From: Delphinapterus leucas
Taxonomy: Eukaryota > Chordata > Mammalia > Artiodactyla > Monodontidae
Assembly (NCBI RefSeq): GCF_002288925.2
Contig: NW_022098069.1
Coordinates: forward strand, 71,849,660 to 71,913,659
Reading direction: 5' to 3'
Length of the DNA stretch: 64,000 nt
Shown: piece by piece, positions 49,407-59,439 of the stretch
Position numbering within the stretch: the stretch's first letter is position 1
How the letters are laid out: each line of letters begins with the position of its first letter
Notes under the pieces: model-generated
The model's input: only the letters and a program-made list of their open reading frames with translations
What the model was told of the DNA's origin: nothing
Database searches by the model: none
Translations under genes and position numbers: made by a program

Positions 49407-49644
49407 TTATGCTAACTTGGCATTGAAAACAAGCTCTCTGGATAATATGAAATGTGTCGTCAGTACATATACAGTCAGTTGAAAGTCCCATTCGTCATTG
49501 GTTAGACAAGTGTCTTCAATCACATCCAGTAAGGGTCTGGCAAACTGAAGCACTTGAACTTCATGGTCCTTGATAACCTTCAGATGACTTACCAGTTGTG
49601 ATGAAACACAATATCTGGGTTTAATATCTTCTATATGAATATAG
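49407..49644 (-). CDS. Candidate terminal coding exon of an unidentified gene
   Basis: On the minus strand a splice-acceptor-like sequence, TGTTCTGCTTACAG, ends at 49645. One base completes a split codon (phase 2), then 78 codons run open to TAA at 49407-49409. The peptide has a protein-like hydrophobic pattern and no repeat similarity that I know: YIHIEDIKPRYCVSSQLV at the start, LQFARPLLDVIEDTCL in the middle, WDFQLTVYVLTTHFILSREL near the end. A 3' UTR-like stretch with AATAAA follows. CTG|GTAAGT at 49595-49587 would also serve as a 5' splice site, giving a 52-nt internal exon as an alternative. I do not recognise the protein. The upstream exons would lie at higher coordinates and were not identified. 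It could also be a unitary pseudogene exon or a chance frame. Confidence 0.4.
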
Positions 49645-49659
49645 CTGTAAGCAGAACAT

Positions 49660-50721
49660 TTGTTTTCATAATATGTATTTCTATCTTTTAACATCTTGGG
49701 ATACTCAAAATACTATTAATGATATATATTGAAAAGACCATAAAATGATTAAAAAATAAAAAATAGTGATTTTTACAATGTAATGTGTTACAAAGAAAAT
49801 ATAATACCCACAATATATTATTTTATTACTGTTACCATTGTTGATGCATTTGTAAATTATTGTTACTATACTTATATCTGAAAACACATAGAAATTCAAT
49901 CTTGTTCTAAAGAGTGGTAACCTTAAATTAATTTTTTTAAAGTTCCAAATCTAAAATGCATCAGAGAAGAAATTGTGCAATCTCTTGGCATTCTTCTTGG
50001 AATGGAATAATAGTTAAGAAAATGAACCTGTATAAAACATTGATGGTTTACAGAAGATAAAGATGGAGATAACATGTCAGAATTACAATTTCAATGTACT
50101 GAATGAAAATTAATATTGAAGCGATGTATATAGCTTTTCAGCTATTACTTCTTAAGAGGCTCTTCTTCATGAACATCTACTGAGTACTCTGTTTCTACAG
50201 TATTTACTTCTTTTAAAGTACATTTGCTTTTCTATAATAATTTTCTCCACAGCCACTAAGCATGTGGTTCCTATATCTGAAGACAGAGGGAAGGGATGCA
50301 ACTTAGTGATTAACATTCTCAAGGCTTAATATTAATTAGCTCAAGTTACAGATTTGCAACTCACAGGTAACTTAGTTCACAAATGTAACCCTCCCCATGT
50401 AAAATATACTAGTAATATTGAATGATTATCACTTACAATTAACATCTAATCAAGATATCACTATATTAAAATGATTTATAATACCATCTCTTTCTTGAAT
50501 TCTACCTTTTTAAAGCTAATTATAAGTTATTGTTTTAAAATTATTATTTAAATTATAAGTAGTGTTTTAAACTTAGACTCTTTCCACCATCAGAAGCTTT
50601 TCCTCTCTGTGTATAACAAAACAAAACAAAACTATAGATGCTATTTAATTAGTCTCTTTAACTTTACTAAATTAAAAAGAAAAGGGTCTCTATTTCAGTG
50701 AGTAGAGTTACTTGAACAGAC
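49660..50721. other. No recognised feature
   Basis: AT-rich sequence. It would be intronic if the candidate exon at 49407-49644 is real. No repeat was recognised. Confidence 0.5.
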
Positions 50722-51931
50722 AAATCAGCCCATTGGCCACTTGTATGTCTTCTTTGGAAAAGTGTCTATTAATGTCCTCTGCCCATTTTTCAATCAGATT
50801 TTTTTCAAAGTTGAGTTGCGTGAGTTCTTTAGGTATTTTTGGATATTAACCCTTTAATGGACATATCATTTGTAAATATCTTCTCTCATTCAGTAGGCTG
50901 CTGAATTCAGGAGACTACGTTCAGTAGGCTCCCATTCAGTTTTCATTTTGTGGATGATTTCCTTTGTTGTACAAAAGTTTTTCAGTTTGATGTAGTCCTA
51001 TTTGTTTATTTTTGCTTTTGTTGCCCTTGCCTGAGGAGACAGATCCAAAAAATATGTCTAAGATCAATGTCAAAGAGCTTACTGCCTACATTTTCTTACA
51101 GGAGTTTTATGGTTTCAGTTCTTACATTTAAGTTTTTAATCCATTTTGAGTTTTCTTTTTTTTAACATCTTTATTGGAGTATAATTACTTTACAACAGTG
51201 TATTAGTTTCTGCTTTATAACAAAGTGACTCAGCTATACATATACATATAGCCCCATATCTCCTCCCTCTTGCGTCTCCCTCCCACCCTCTCTATCCCAC
51301 CCCTCTCGGTGGTCACAGAGCACCGAGCTGATCTCTCTGTGCTATGCGGCTGCTTCCCACTAGCTATCTATTTTACATTTGGTAATGGATAAAGAAGATG
51401 TGGCACACATATACAATGGAATATTACTCAGCCATAAAAAGAAACAAAATTGAGTTATTTATAGTGAGGTGGATGGACCTAGAGTCTGTCATACAGAGTG
51501 AGGTAAGTCGGAAAGGGAAAAACAAATACCGTAGGCTAACACATATATATGGAATCTAAAAAAAAAAAAAAAATTGGTTCTGAAGAACCTAGGGGCAGGA
51601 CAGGAATAAAGACGCAGACACAGAGAATGGACTTGAGGACATGGGGAGGGGGAAGGGTAAGCTGGGACGAAGTGAGAGAGTGGCATGGACATTTTGAGTT
51701 TATTTTTGTATATGGTGTAAGACAGTGGTCTAGTTTCATTCCTTTGCATGCAGCTGTCCAGATTTCCCAACACCATTTACTGAAGACACTGTCTCTTCCT
51801 CATTGTATATTCTTACCTACCTTGTCATAGAATAATTGACCAAAAAGTATGAGTTTATTTCTGGGCTTTCTGTTCTGTCCCACTGATCCATGTTTCTGTT
51901 TGTGAGCCAGCACCATCCTGTTTTGATTCTG
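50722..51931 (-). mobile_element. Old LINE-1 internal fragment (ORF2), split by a younger L1
   Basis: Antisense ORF2 C-terminal half: TTGTATGTCTTCTTTGGAAAAGTGTC, GGATGATTTCCTTTGTTGTACAAAAG, and, after the nested insertion, GTATATGGTGTAAGACAGTGGTCTAG to GAGCCAGCACCATCCTG. Neither the 3' UTR nor the 5' part is present. A local duplication of TTCAGTAGGCT is seen at 50889-50935. Confidence 0.82.
51154..51689 (-). mobile_element. Young LINE-1 3' fragment with 5' inversion (twin priming)
   Basis: The first part, 51154-51383, is minus-strand L1 3' UTR with a T-run tail (AACATCTTTATTGGAGTATAATTACTTTACAAC). The second part, 51384-51689, is the adjoining L1 sequence in the opposite orientation, from AATGGATAAAGAAGATGTGG to GAGAGTGGCATGGA. 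The two parts meet in the L1 map with only about 9 bp lost. The TSD CATTTTGAGTTT is exact at 51142-51153 and 51690-51701. Low divergence in both parts suggests a recent insertion. Confidence 0.95.
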
Positions 51932-54394
51932 ACTGTCATTTTAAAGTATTTTATATACGTAGCCCAAAGCTGCCATCTTATAGTTTCTAACTATGGTTTC
52001 CTATGTTACAGTTTTGTCCAAACTCTCTTTTTTACATCTGAGTTTCTCACACTGGAATATTCTCCTGTGCGTTTCTCTCCCTCTTAGTGTAGTAACCAGA
52101 ACAGAATACAATATTTGAATGAGTTCTGACAAATGAAGAGTAGGGTAAGAATATCATCTTTCCTATTCTCTAAACTATAATTCTACCACTATACCATGCA
52201 GCTTATTCATATTAAATTTATTGTAAACTAAAATCCCTGTGTCATTATTAAATCAACATCTACTCATATGTCTGTCATTTTCTACTATCTTAAAAAGATT
52301 GTGGGTTTTTTAAACCAAAATTCAGTTTTATCTTGTAACATATGTTCCATTACCCCAGGCTATCAAACATCTTGAGATGTGTACTGTTTCTCCATTAAGT
52401 CCATCTACAATGTTATTATTAAATACCTTAATAAATGCCTTAAAGAAGCCCAGATATACCAAAAGCTCTGCATTTGATATCCTATAACTTTTTTTAAGTC
52501 TACCCATATTGAGGGCTGATTTTTACTACTCATCATTTCTTCCTGTGGGATTTAGTGAAATGATTTTTTAATAGTTCATGACGGATATAGTAAATACTTA
52601 GATTACCGTCATGTAGAATGCCCTATCTTAATAATCTAGAATGTCTACTTGGCCATTCCTCTCTTTTCACTTAAAGTCTCTTCAAGGTTTTCTAGAAATC
52701 CTAATAATTGAAAAATTGTTCTTGGAAAACCTCTGTATTAAAACTTTTTCCCTTTAATTAAAACATTTTTGAAAGGTAAGCATAGTAATAAACAACACTA
52801 GTAGTTTTAAAGCACAATAAAATTATATTTAAAGAAAACATATTTATACATGTAACTTAGTTCTTTTTTCTCTGTTTTGAATTTTTATGTAAATTCTCAC
52901 CTTCATTCCTTCTGATTTAACCCAAATGAAAATTATTATTCCTGTTTTAGTAGAGACACTACAATATTATTTTTCATGGAACTATAAATCTGCTTTTGGA
53001 AACAAAAATATTTGTGATTTCTTAACATAGAATTGCTCTTTACTCTCTTACCTTCTTTTATACTGAAGCTACTTGTAGAAAAACATTACCAGGTGAAATA
53101 AAATTACTGTACTTTCTTTGTTTCCCTGCTCTAAAATCACTTTTTATCCACATTTCTTTTCACACAGAATTAATAGGAAGAGAATGGAGAATAACATGTC
53201 AGCTCCTGTGACTGTGTTTGCAAAGAACAGTGAGTTATTTTCTATTTTTTTCTTTGAAAATGATAAACTTTTCTCCTCTCAGCTGTTTTCTTCTTGCTAG
53301 GAATTTTCCAGTACTTTAAACTAAACTACAGTCCTTCTTACATATCTATCTGTAAACTCGCAAAATTTACTTACATTTGCCTCTGATATAACTGCTTTCT
53401 CAAGGAAGTTGATTTTTGCCAAAGAAACATCAATAGACCACTTCATGGAACATAAATCTTCTTACCAGGGAACACACTCAAATCTGGCTTAACTCCCCTC
53501 TGTTCTATACTATGTACAAAAGCAAATGGGAATATTTAGAGCTTTGCTTGATAACGTATGCCAAATATTCATTTATGTATGATATACATATTGGCCACCT
53601 CACACCAATCCCCTATCTAGGCAATTATGAGATATTAAGTAAAATAGATCTATATCCACTGGGGTTCATCAACAGCCTCCATCCCCAGTACACAGCCTTT
53701 TAGCTTTTGTTTCTCCCTGGGTATCTCTGCATATCAAAACCAAGTATAATATCCCAAATTAGCTCTCTTGCCAGGCCCCACCTGCATCTTGGCATCTTCC
53801 TCCCAAATTATAACACAAAGTCTATGTTGTTATCATTTTCATCAATTCTCAAGCACCTTTGCAGTGACACTCCTCTTGTTTTGTTATCCACTTCACTCGC
53901 CATTAGTATTCAAATAAATTTTCCAATACTATTGCTAACTGTTGACTCTCCCAGCACAGCAAAAAACAAAAAAAACAAAAAAAAACAAAAACCCCAAAAT
54001 GCTATTGCTAAGACTTGCTAAATATTACCTTGACAGATCTTCATAATGTTTCAAAATGGGAAATTGAGGCAGAATATTTATAGGTATTAGGGTTTTAGGT
54101 TCTTGTCTGGAAGATTTTTAAGTTCTTGTTAGGTGAGGAACTGATTGTAATTGCACAGAGTTTATAACACAATAGCTTCAAATTGGAGGTCAGGGTGAGG
54201 CAAGGATTTTGAAGTGAGTCTTGATGACCAAGCTTGTAGTCTTAAAAATAAGCTATATACTTGGGTCATCTCACTTTTCACGAACAGGTATTTTTTGAAG
54301 CAAGTGGCTAAATTATTTTCACTTGGTTCCAGAATTGTTTGACCTACGGACAAAAACTATATCCAGTCCCATTATTGCTTAATATACTAATTCT
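51932..54394. other. No recognised feature
   Basis: AT-rich sequence. Frames at 53707-54021 and elsewhere have no supporting evidence. An A/C-rich simple stretch lies at 53961-53996. Confidence 0.5.
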
Positions 54395-54692
54395 TCAAGC
54401 AGATGGTAAAGTCCCTTATATAAATTGGCATAGTAAGTATGCATATAACCAATTCACATCCTCTCACATACTTTAATAAAACATCTCTAGATTACCTTTA
54501 ATACCTAATACAATGTAAATACTATGTGAATAGTTGTAAATACAGTGTAAATGCTATGTAAATAGTTGCCAGTGCATAGCAAATTCAAGTTTTGCTTTTT
54601 GAAACTTTCTGAAAAAATTTTTTTAGTATTTTTGATCCACAATTGGCTGAATCCTCAGATGTGAAGCCCCCAGATATGGAGGTCTGGCTCTA
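54395..54692. repeat. Ancient mammalian DNA-type repeat, family not assigned, with internal duplication
   Basis: AAGTCCCTTATATAAATTGGCATAGTA...CTCTAGATTACC...ATGCTATGTAAATAGTTG...TTGATCCACAATTGGCTGAATCCTCAGATGTG...GATATGGAGG follows the order of an old repeat common in placental genomes. About 31 bp are tandemly duplicated at 54508-54567. Confidence 0.55.
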
Positions 54693-55059
54693 TCCTCAAT
54701 AAATTCCTATATTTGAATCTAGGCTCTATGAATGCCATTGCTTTATTTACAGTTTCATATGCAGAATCCAGAGTTTTCACTGGTATATGGTATGTGTTCA
54801 ATATTCTGTTGCATAAATCATAATATCTGAAATTTATAGAAGATATATTATTTACTAGCTCTAGACTGAATAGCGTAAGAATGAAATAAAAAATGTGTGC
54901 TAGAAATAATTTAAATCTTTGTTAAGATTAACTCCTTTCTTTAGGATTATATTTAACGCATAAAGTCAACTTATTTAAGTAAGTCAGTAAGATGGAGACC
55001 TTAGTTCAGTGTGTGTGTATAACAAAGAAATGACCTAGAATACATTTGATTGGGAATAG
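54693..55059. other. No recognised feature
   Basis: AT-rich sequence without a recognised feature. Confidence 0.5.
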
Positions 55060-56110
55060 GGGATATTCAAGGGTGACTTCCCTAAGTAATTGAAATATAT
55101 GAGCTGCAACTTGAAATATGAGTGGCAATTACCTGCGCAATGGGGGAATGCACTGTAGGCAGAAGGACAGTATGTGCAATTTATGTCGTAAGCGGAATCA
55201 TAGTATGATTGACAAATCAAAGAACCCATTGTTACTAGAGATAAAGAGCAAGGGGGGGATGGATTTAAAATGATGCTAAAGAAGCACATATTGGCCAAGC
55301 CAGGCAAGGTTTTGAAGGCCATGTAAAAGAATTGACAACCTTTATTCTAAAAGCAATGTGAAGACATGGCTATGTTATGAGCAGGGGAGTGTTTTGACTT
55401 TTGTGAAACTTACCCTGCCTGCTCCATGGAGAACAGATTTGTCAGGAGCAACCGTCAGTATAGGGAGAACACTTGGAATCTGTTCAGGTGATCAAGATGA
55501 GATGATGGCAGTGGATTTGGGTGTGACAACAGTAATGGAGAGAAGTACAGAAATTTGAGAAATATATAAGGGGTTTCTATCAGTATGGAGGGGAAGGAGA
55601 CATCAAGGATTTGTGGAACTGCATGATTGGTGGTGTCTTTACCTGAGCATAAAGACACTGGGTCAGAGTGGTTTCGGGTGATTATTAGTCTTGCACACGT
55701 TATATCTGGGGAGACATGCGAGTAGAAATGACAGAGAAGTAGTGTTTGTATAATTGGAGTTTCCACTAAATTCTGGTCCAGGGATATATATTTGTCAGTA
55801 ATGACTTTGTATAACAAACTATAAATATAAGTAAAATCACCTAGGTAGAAATAAGTAATAAAAAGAACCATATGGAACTTCTAACCTTAAGGGCCAGGGA
55901 AGTTTGAGCCAGCAAAAGAGGCAGCATAGAAAGAGACCCAGAAATGTAGAGATGAAACCAGGAGAACGTTATGTCCTGGAAGACAGCAAGAAAACAAATA
56001 TCAAGAAGTCTATATTGTGGAAGGTGGCAGAAAATCAACTATGCTGAGTGAGAACTGACATGCCATTAGATTTAGAAACATGAAAGTCATTGGGGACCTT
56101 TGCTCTTTCT
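55060..56110 (-). repeat. L2 LINE relic
   Basis: Antisense L2 in consistent order: AAGGTTTTGAAGGCCATG, TTTATTCTAAAAGCAATG, ATGAGCAGGGGAGTG, GATGATGGCAGTGGA, GGAGAGAAGTACAG, GGAGACATCAAGGATTTG, CAGGAGAACGTTATGTCCTGGAAGACAGCAAG, GAACTGACATGCCATTAGATTTAG. A 138-codon minus frame (55455-55871) inside it is not a host gene. Confidence 0.75.
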
Positions 56111-56633
56111 TAATAAACCAACCTTAAATTTGATCATCACTGAAAAAGTAAAGTGAAATGTAGAGTATGAGGGGAAGTCTTCTTTAAGTTACAACTAATA
56201 AAGATACCATAACATGGAAAATGAAATTATAGAAGATAATGATATAAACTACAGTGCTGTTATTAGAGACAGGTTCTGACTTGACCATATGAGGCAATAT
56301 TTATACTTTTAGACTTCTGGCTGTTAAACATGAACCTTAAGAAATCATTTTTATGCTCTCTTAATGTGTTATAAATATTGTTCTATCTCCTTGTAAATAA
56401 ACAGTCCAAAAATAATATAGGCTACATTTTCTATGCTCGGAGATACTTTAAATACAAACAACTTGAAACTTTGATATTTATGTCAGGATAGTCAGTGGAG
56501 CTCAGAGTCCAGCATTAGCCTAATATCAAGTTCTCACATTGAAAATGAGAAAAAAATTCCTTCATGCCCTGGCAGGGGAAGGGGAAGTGTAACCATTTTG
56601 AAATACATCAGAGCATTTTATTCTTCTTAAAAG
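56111..56633. other. No recognised feature
   Basis: AT-rich sequence without a recognised feature. Confidence 0.5.
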
Positions 56634-56646
56634 ATTGTTTATCTTA

Positions 56647-56856
56647 GGGTTTCCCTGGTGGCGCAGTGGTTGAGAGTCTGCCTGCCAATGCAGGGGACAC
56701 GGGTTCGTGCCCCAGTCCGGGAAGATCCCACATGCCGCCGAGCGGCTGGGCCTGTGAGCCACGGCCACTGAGTCTGCGCGTCCGGAGCCTGTGCTCCACA
56801 ACGGGAGAGGCCACAACAGTGAGAGGCCCGCGTACCACAAAAAAAAAAAAAAAAAA
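56647..56856 (+). mobile_element. CHR-type SINE with perfect 12-bp TSD
   Basis: Head GGTTTCCCTGGTGGCGCAG, B-box GGTTCGTGCCCC and an A-tail. The TSD ATTGTTTATCTT is exact at 56634-56645 and 56857-56868. Confidence 0.97.
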
Positions 56857-56876
56857 ATTGTTTATCTTGAGAGGCA

Positions 56877-57556
56877 GCTTTATTAACACAAAAACCTACA
56901 CATGGATATCTATGGCAGTTTTATTCATAATGGCTAAAACTTGGAAGCAATCAAAATGTCTTTCCAATGGCGACTGGATGAATAAACTGTGGTACATCAG
57001 ACAATGAAGTATTATTCAGTGCTAAAAACAAATGAGCTATTATGTCATGAAAAGGAGGAATCCTAAATGCCTATTCCTGAATGAAAGAAGCCAATCTGAA
57101 AAAAGCTACTTACTTTCTGTGTGATTCCAACTCCATGGCATTCTGCAAAAGCCAAAACTATGGCCTTTACTACAGTAAGAGATTCAGTGACTGCCAGAGG
57201 TAGAGGGGAGGTGAGGGGCACATGGAAGTATGAATAAGTGGAGCACAGAAAATTTGGGGGTCAGTGAAACTAATCTGTATGATACCATACTGGTTGATAC
57301 ACGTCATTACACATTTGTTGAAACCCGCAGAATGTATAACACTTAGAATGAACCCTAATATAAACTATGGACTTTGGTTGATAATATGTCAATATAGGTT
57401 CATGGATTGTAATAAATGTAGCACTCCAGGGTGTGATCTTGATAGTACAGGAGACTGTTTGATATACGGGTAGGGAATATATGGGACTCTCTGTTCTTTC
57501 CACTTAATTTTCTGTGAACTTAAAACTGCTTTAAACATGAAGTCTATTTTTAATGA
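56877..57556 (+). mobile_element. Old LINE-1 3' end (L1M-like)
   Basis: ATCTATGGCAGTTTTATTCATAATGG, TGGAAGCAATCAAAATGTC, TGAAAGAAGCCAATCTGAAAAAAGC, GTGGAGCACAGAAAATTTGG and TATAAACTATGGACTTTGG follow an old L1 ORF2 end and 3' UTR, ending near CTTAAAACTGCTTTAAA. It is diverged and inactive. Confidence 0.85.
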
Positions 57557-58026
57557 AGTTTATTATAAAAGTACACATTTATAACAAACATCTTTATCGT
57601 ATAGTTCTCAAGTAAAAACCCAACAGAAAAATTAGTTGTTTAACTCAGCATTTCCCATGTGTATTTTACTACTAGACTCATTTTAATATAGCATCACTTT
57701 ATATCTCTTGGGACTTGGATTCTCTATAATATTTTCTGTGAAATACTGGGTTTGAATATAACAGTAGTAAAGAAGATATATGGAAATATTCTGCTGTATG
57801 TTTTACTCTATGTCTTAAGTTTCACATTTTTTGTGACTAGTGATATAAAATACTTTTTAAACAGGCATAAAAATAAATTGACAAAAAGAAAGTAATAGCA
57901 ATAAAACAAAGGTAGAATGTACTCCCATTTTGACTCACAGTGTCAAGTTAATCTTACTGCTGAAACAAGCATCTCTAGTTCTCCTACGGAGCTGAGAACC
58001 TGCTTTTGCTTTTCTCTAACCCACCC

Positions 58027-58029
<3 letters not shown>
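57557..58029. other. No recognised feature
   Basis: AT-rich sequence without a gene or recognised repeat. Confidence 0.5.

Positions 58030-58076
<47 letters not shown>
58030..58076. repeat. (CA)n microsatellite
   Basis: About 23 uninterrupted CA units. Confidence 0.95.
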
Positions 58077-58078
<2 letters not shown>

Positions 58079-58694
58079 TGATTACCATATTGAATGTGAG
58101 GGGCAGAGCAGATGATCACTATCTCAGATCTTTGTCAGAACCCTGTTGTGCTTCTCTGGTGGACCTGCCTGACTTTATAGAAACTTGCTTCTTCTCTGTT
58201 ACTGTGTGCTGACATCTGCCTACTTCTTTTGACTTGACCTCCTGCCACTCAGTCTCAACTTAGTGTGAATCCCTGGCACTTAAGTCACTCTGTCTATTTG
58301 GTCTTTGTTTTCCATTTCTTCCCACTCTATTTGGAAATTTGCTGATGACCTCAGACCGTGCACTTGGATTTTACGCCCTGTTTGCTCCTTTCCTGTTGAC
58401 ACGGAGTCATTAGACTTGGAGCACGTCATCTCTCTCTGGAGTTACAATATCTGTATTTTCTAACCTCCTGGGTTTGGGTCTGTGCCTGCCAGACATTCAC
58501 TGTCTTCAAGGTCATTCCAGTTGGACTCCTGATCTTGGCTTTCACTGGTCTGCCCCAGCTGGCTCTGTGACAATTTCCAATACTTAGCAGACATGAAAGA
58601 AGGTCTTCCTTTCCTGTCACAGCTTTTGGTAAGTCAAATATAACACTTCCTGCAAACTCATGGGGCCTGTGTTCGATGCAGTTCAGTACTTTTT
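58077..58694. other. Unassigned, possibly the body of the following L2
   Basis: Moderately GC-rich sequence with pyrimidine-rich stretches. It could be an L2 5' continuation but is too diverged to assign by eye. The 90-codon minus frame at 58426-58698 has no recognised domain. Confidence 0.4.
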
Positions 58695-58978
58695 TCAAAT
58701 GGCACTTCCTAGGTTAAGTCTTCCCCCAAGATCTATTTCTCCTCATCACATTCCCTATTCCCTTTCCTTGCTGTATTTTTCCCCACAGCATATACTATAT
58801 AATATACTTATTTATTTTACATACTGTCTGCCTCCTTTTGCTGGGACATAGGCTTCCTGAATGCAGGGCTTTTTCTGTTTTTATCACTGATATATCCCTC
58901 AGTCTGGAAGAGTGCCTGGTTCATAATAGACACTCAATAAATATATGATATATAAATGGATAAATGAATGAATATGAG
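58695..58978 (+). repeat. L2 LINE 3' end
   Basis: CATACTGTCTGCCTCC, AGGCTTCCTGAATGCAGGGC, GATATATCCCTCAGTCTGGAAGAGTGCCTGG and ACACTCAATAAATATATGA follow L2 3' order on the plus strand. Confidence 0.8.
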
Positions 58979-59439
58979 TGAACTCTTGGTGGGACAAATT
59001 GGGAGTAAGAATGCTGCAACTAACAATTTCCATTTCAGAAAGGTACAAAATTTTCCCACCAAGACTGGCCCACTGTGGTATTCCCTAAATACTTAGAAGG
59101 GAATTTGCAACTCTCGGCATTCATGTCTGCTATAATCTCATGGTGAATTTGGTAGCAGGGAAATCAAAGTTAAGTTGACCTTACTGACATAATCTTAAAA
59201 GCAACATGAACACCTTTTTTTTTAAAGTACAGATTTCAATGAAATTATTGACAATTAAAGGCAGCATGGCTTACTCTCTTTTCATTAGTTATTTTATGAG
59301 ATGAAAATCACATTGCTCAGTGATTCCAAACCCTAAATTGCTTGAAAAGGGCAATTTATTTTTCACCATTCATCTATTTTTATGCCTTTGTAACTAAAAG
59401 TATGTTTTATTCTCAGTGAAATTTTAAAATTTGGAATCT
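58979..59439. other. No recognised feature
   Basis: AT-rich sequence preceding the old L1. Confidence 0.45.

Noticed and set aside
53961..54000. A-rich tract as the tail of a processed pseudogene
   Set aside because: The tract is AC-interrupted simple sequence, and the preceding sequence shows no recognisable spliced coding region.
55455..55871. 138-codon frame on the minus strand
   Set aside because: It overlaps an L2 relic recognised on independent grounds (55060-56110), and its residues show no known domain.
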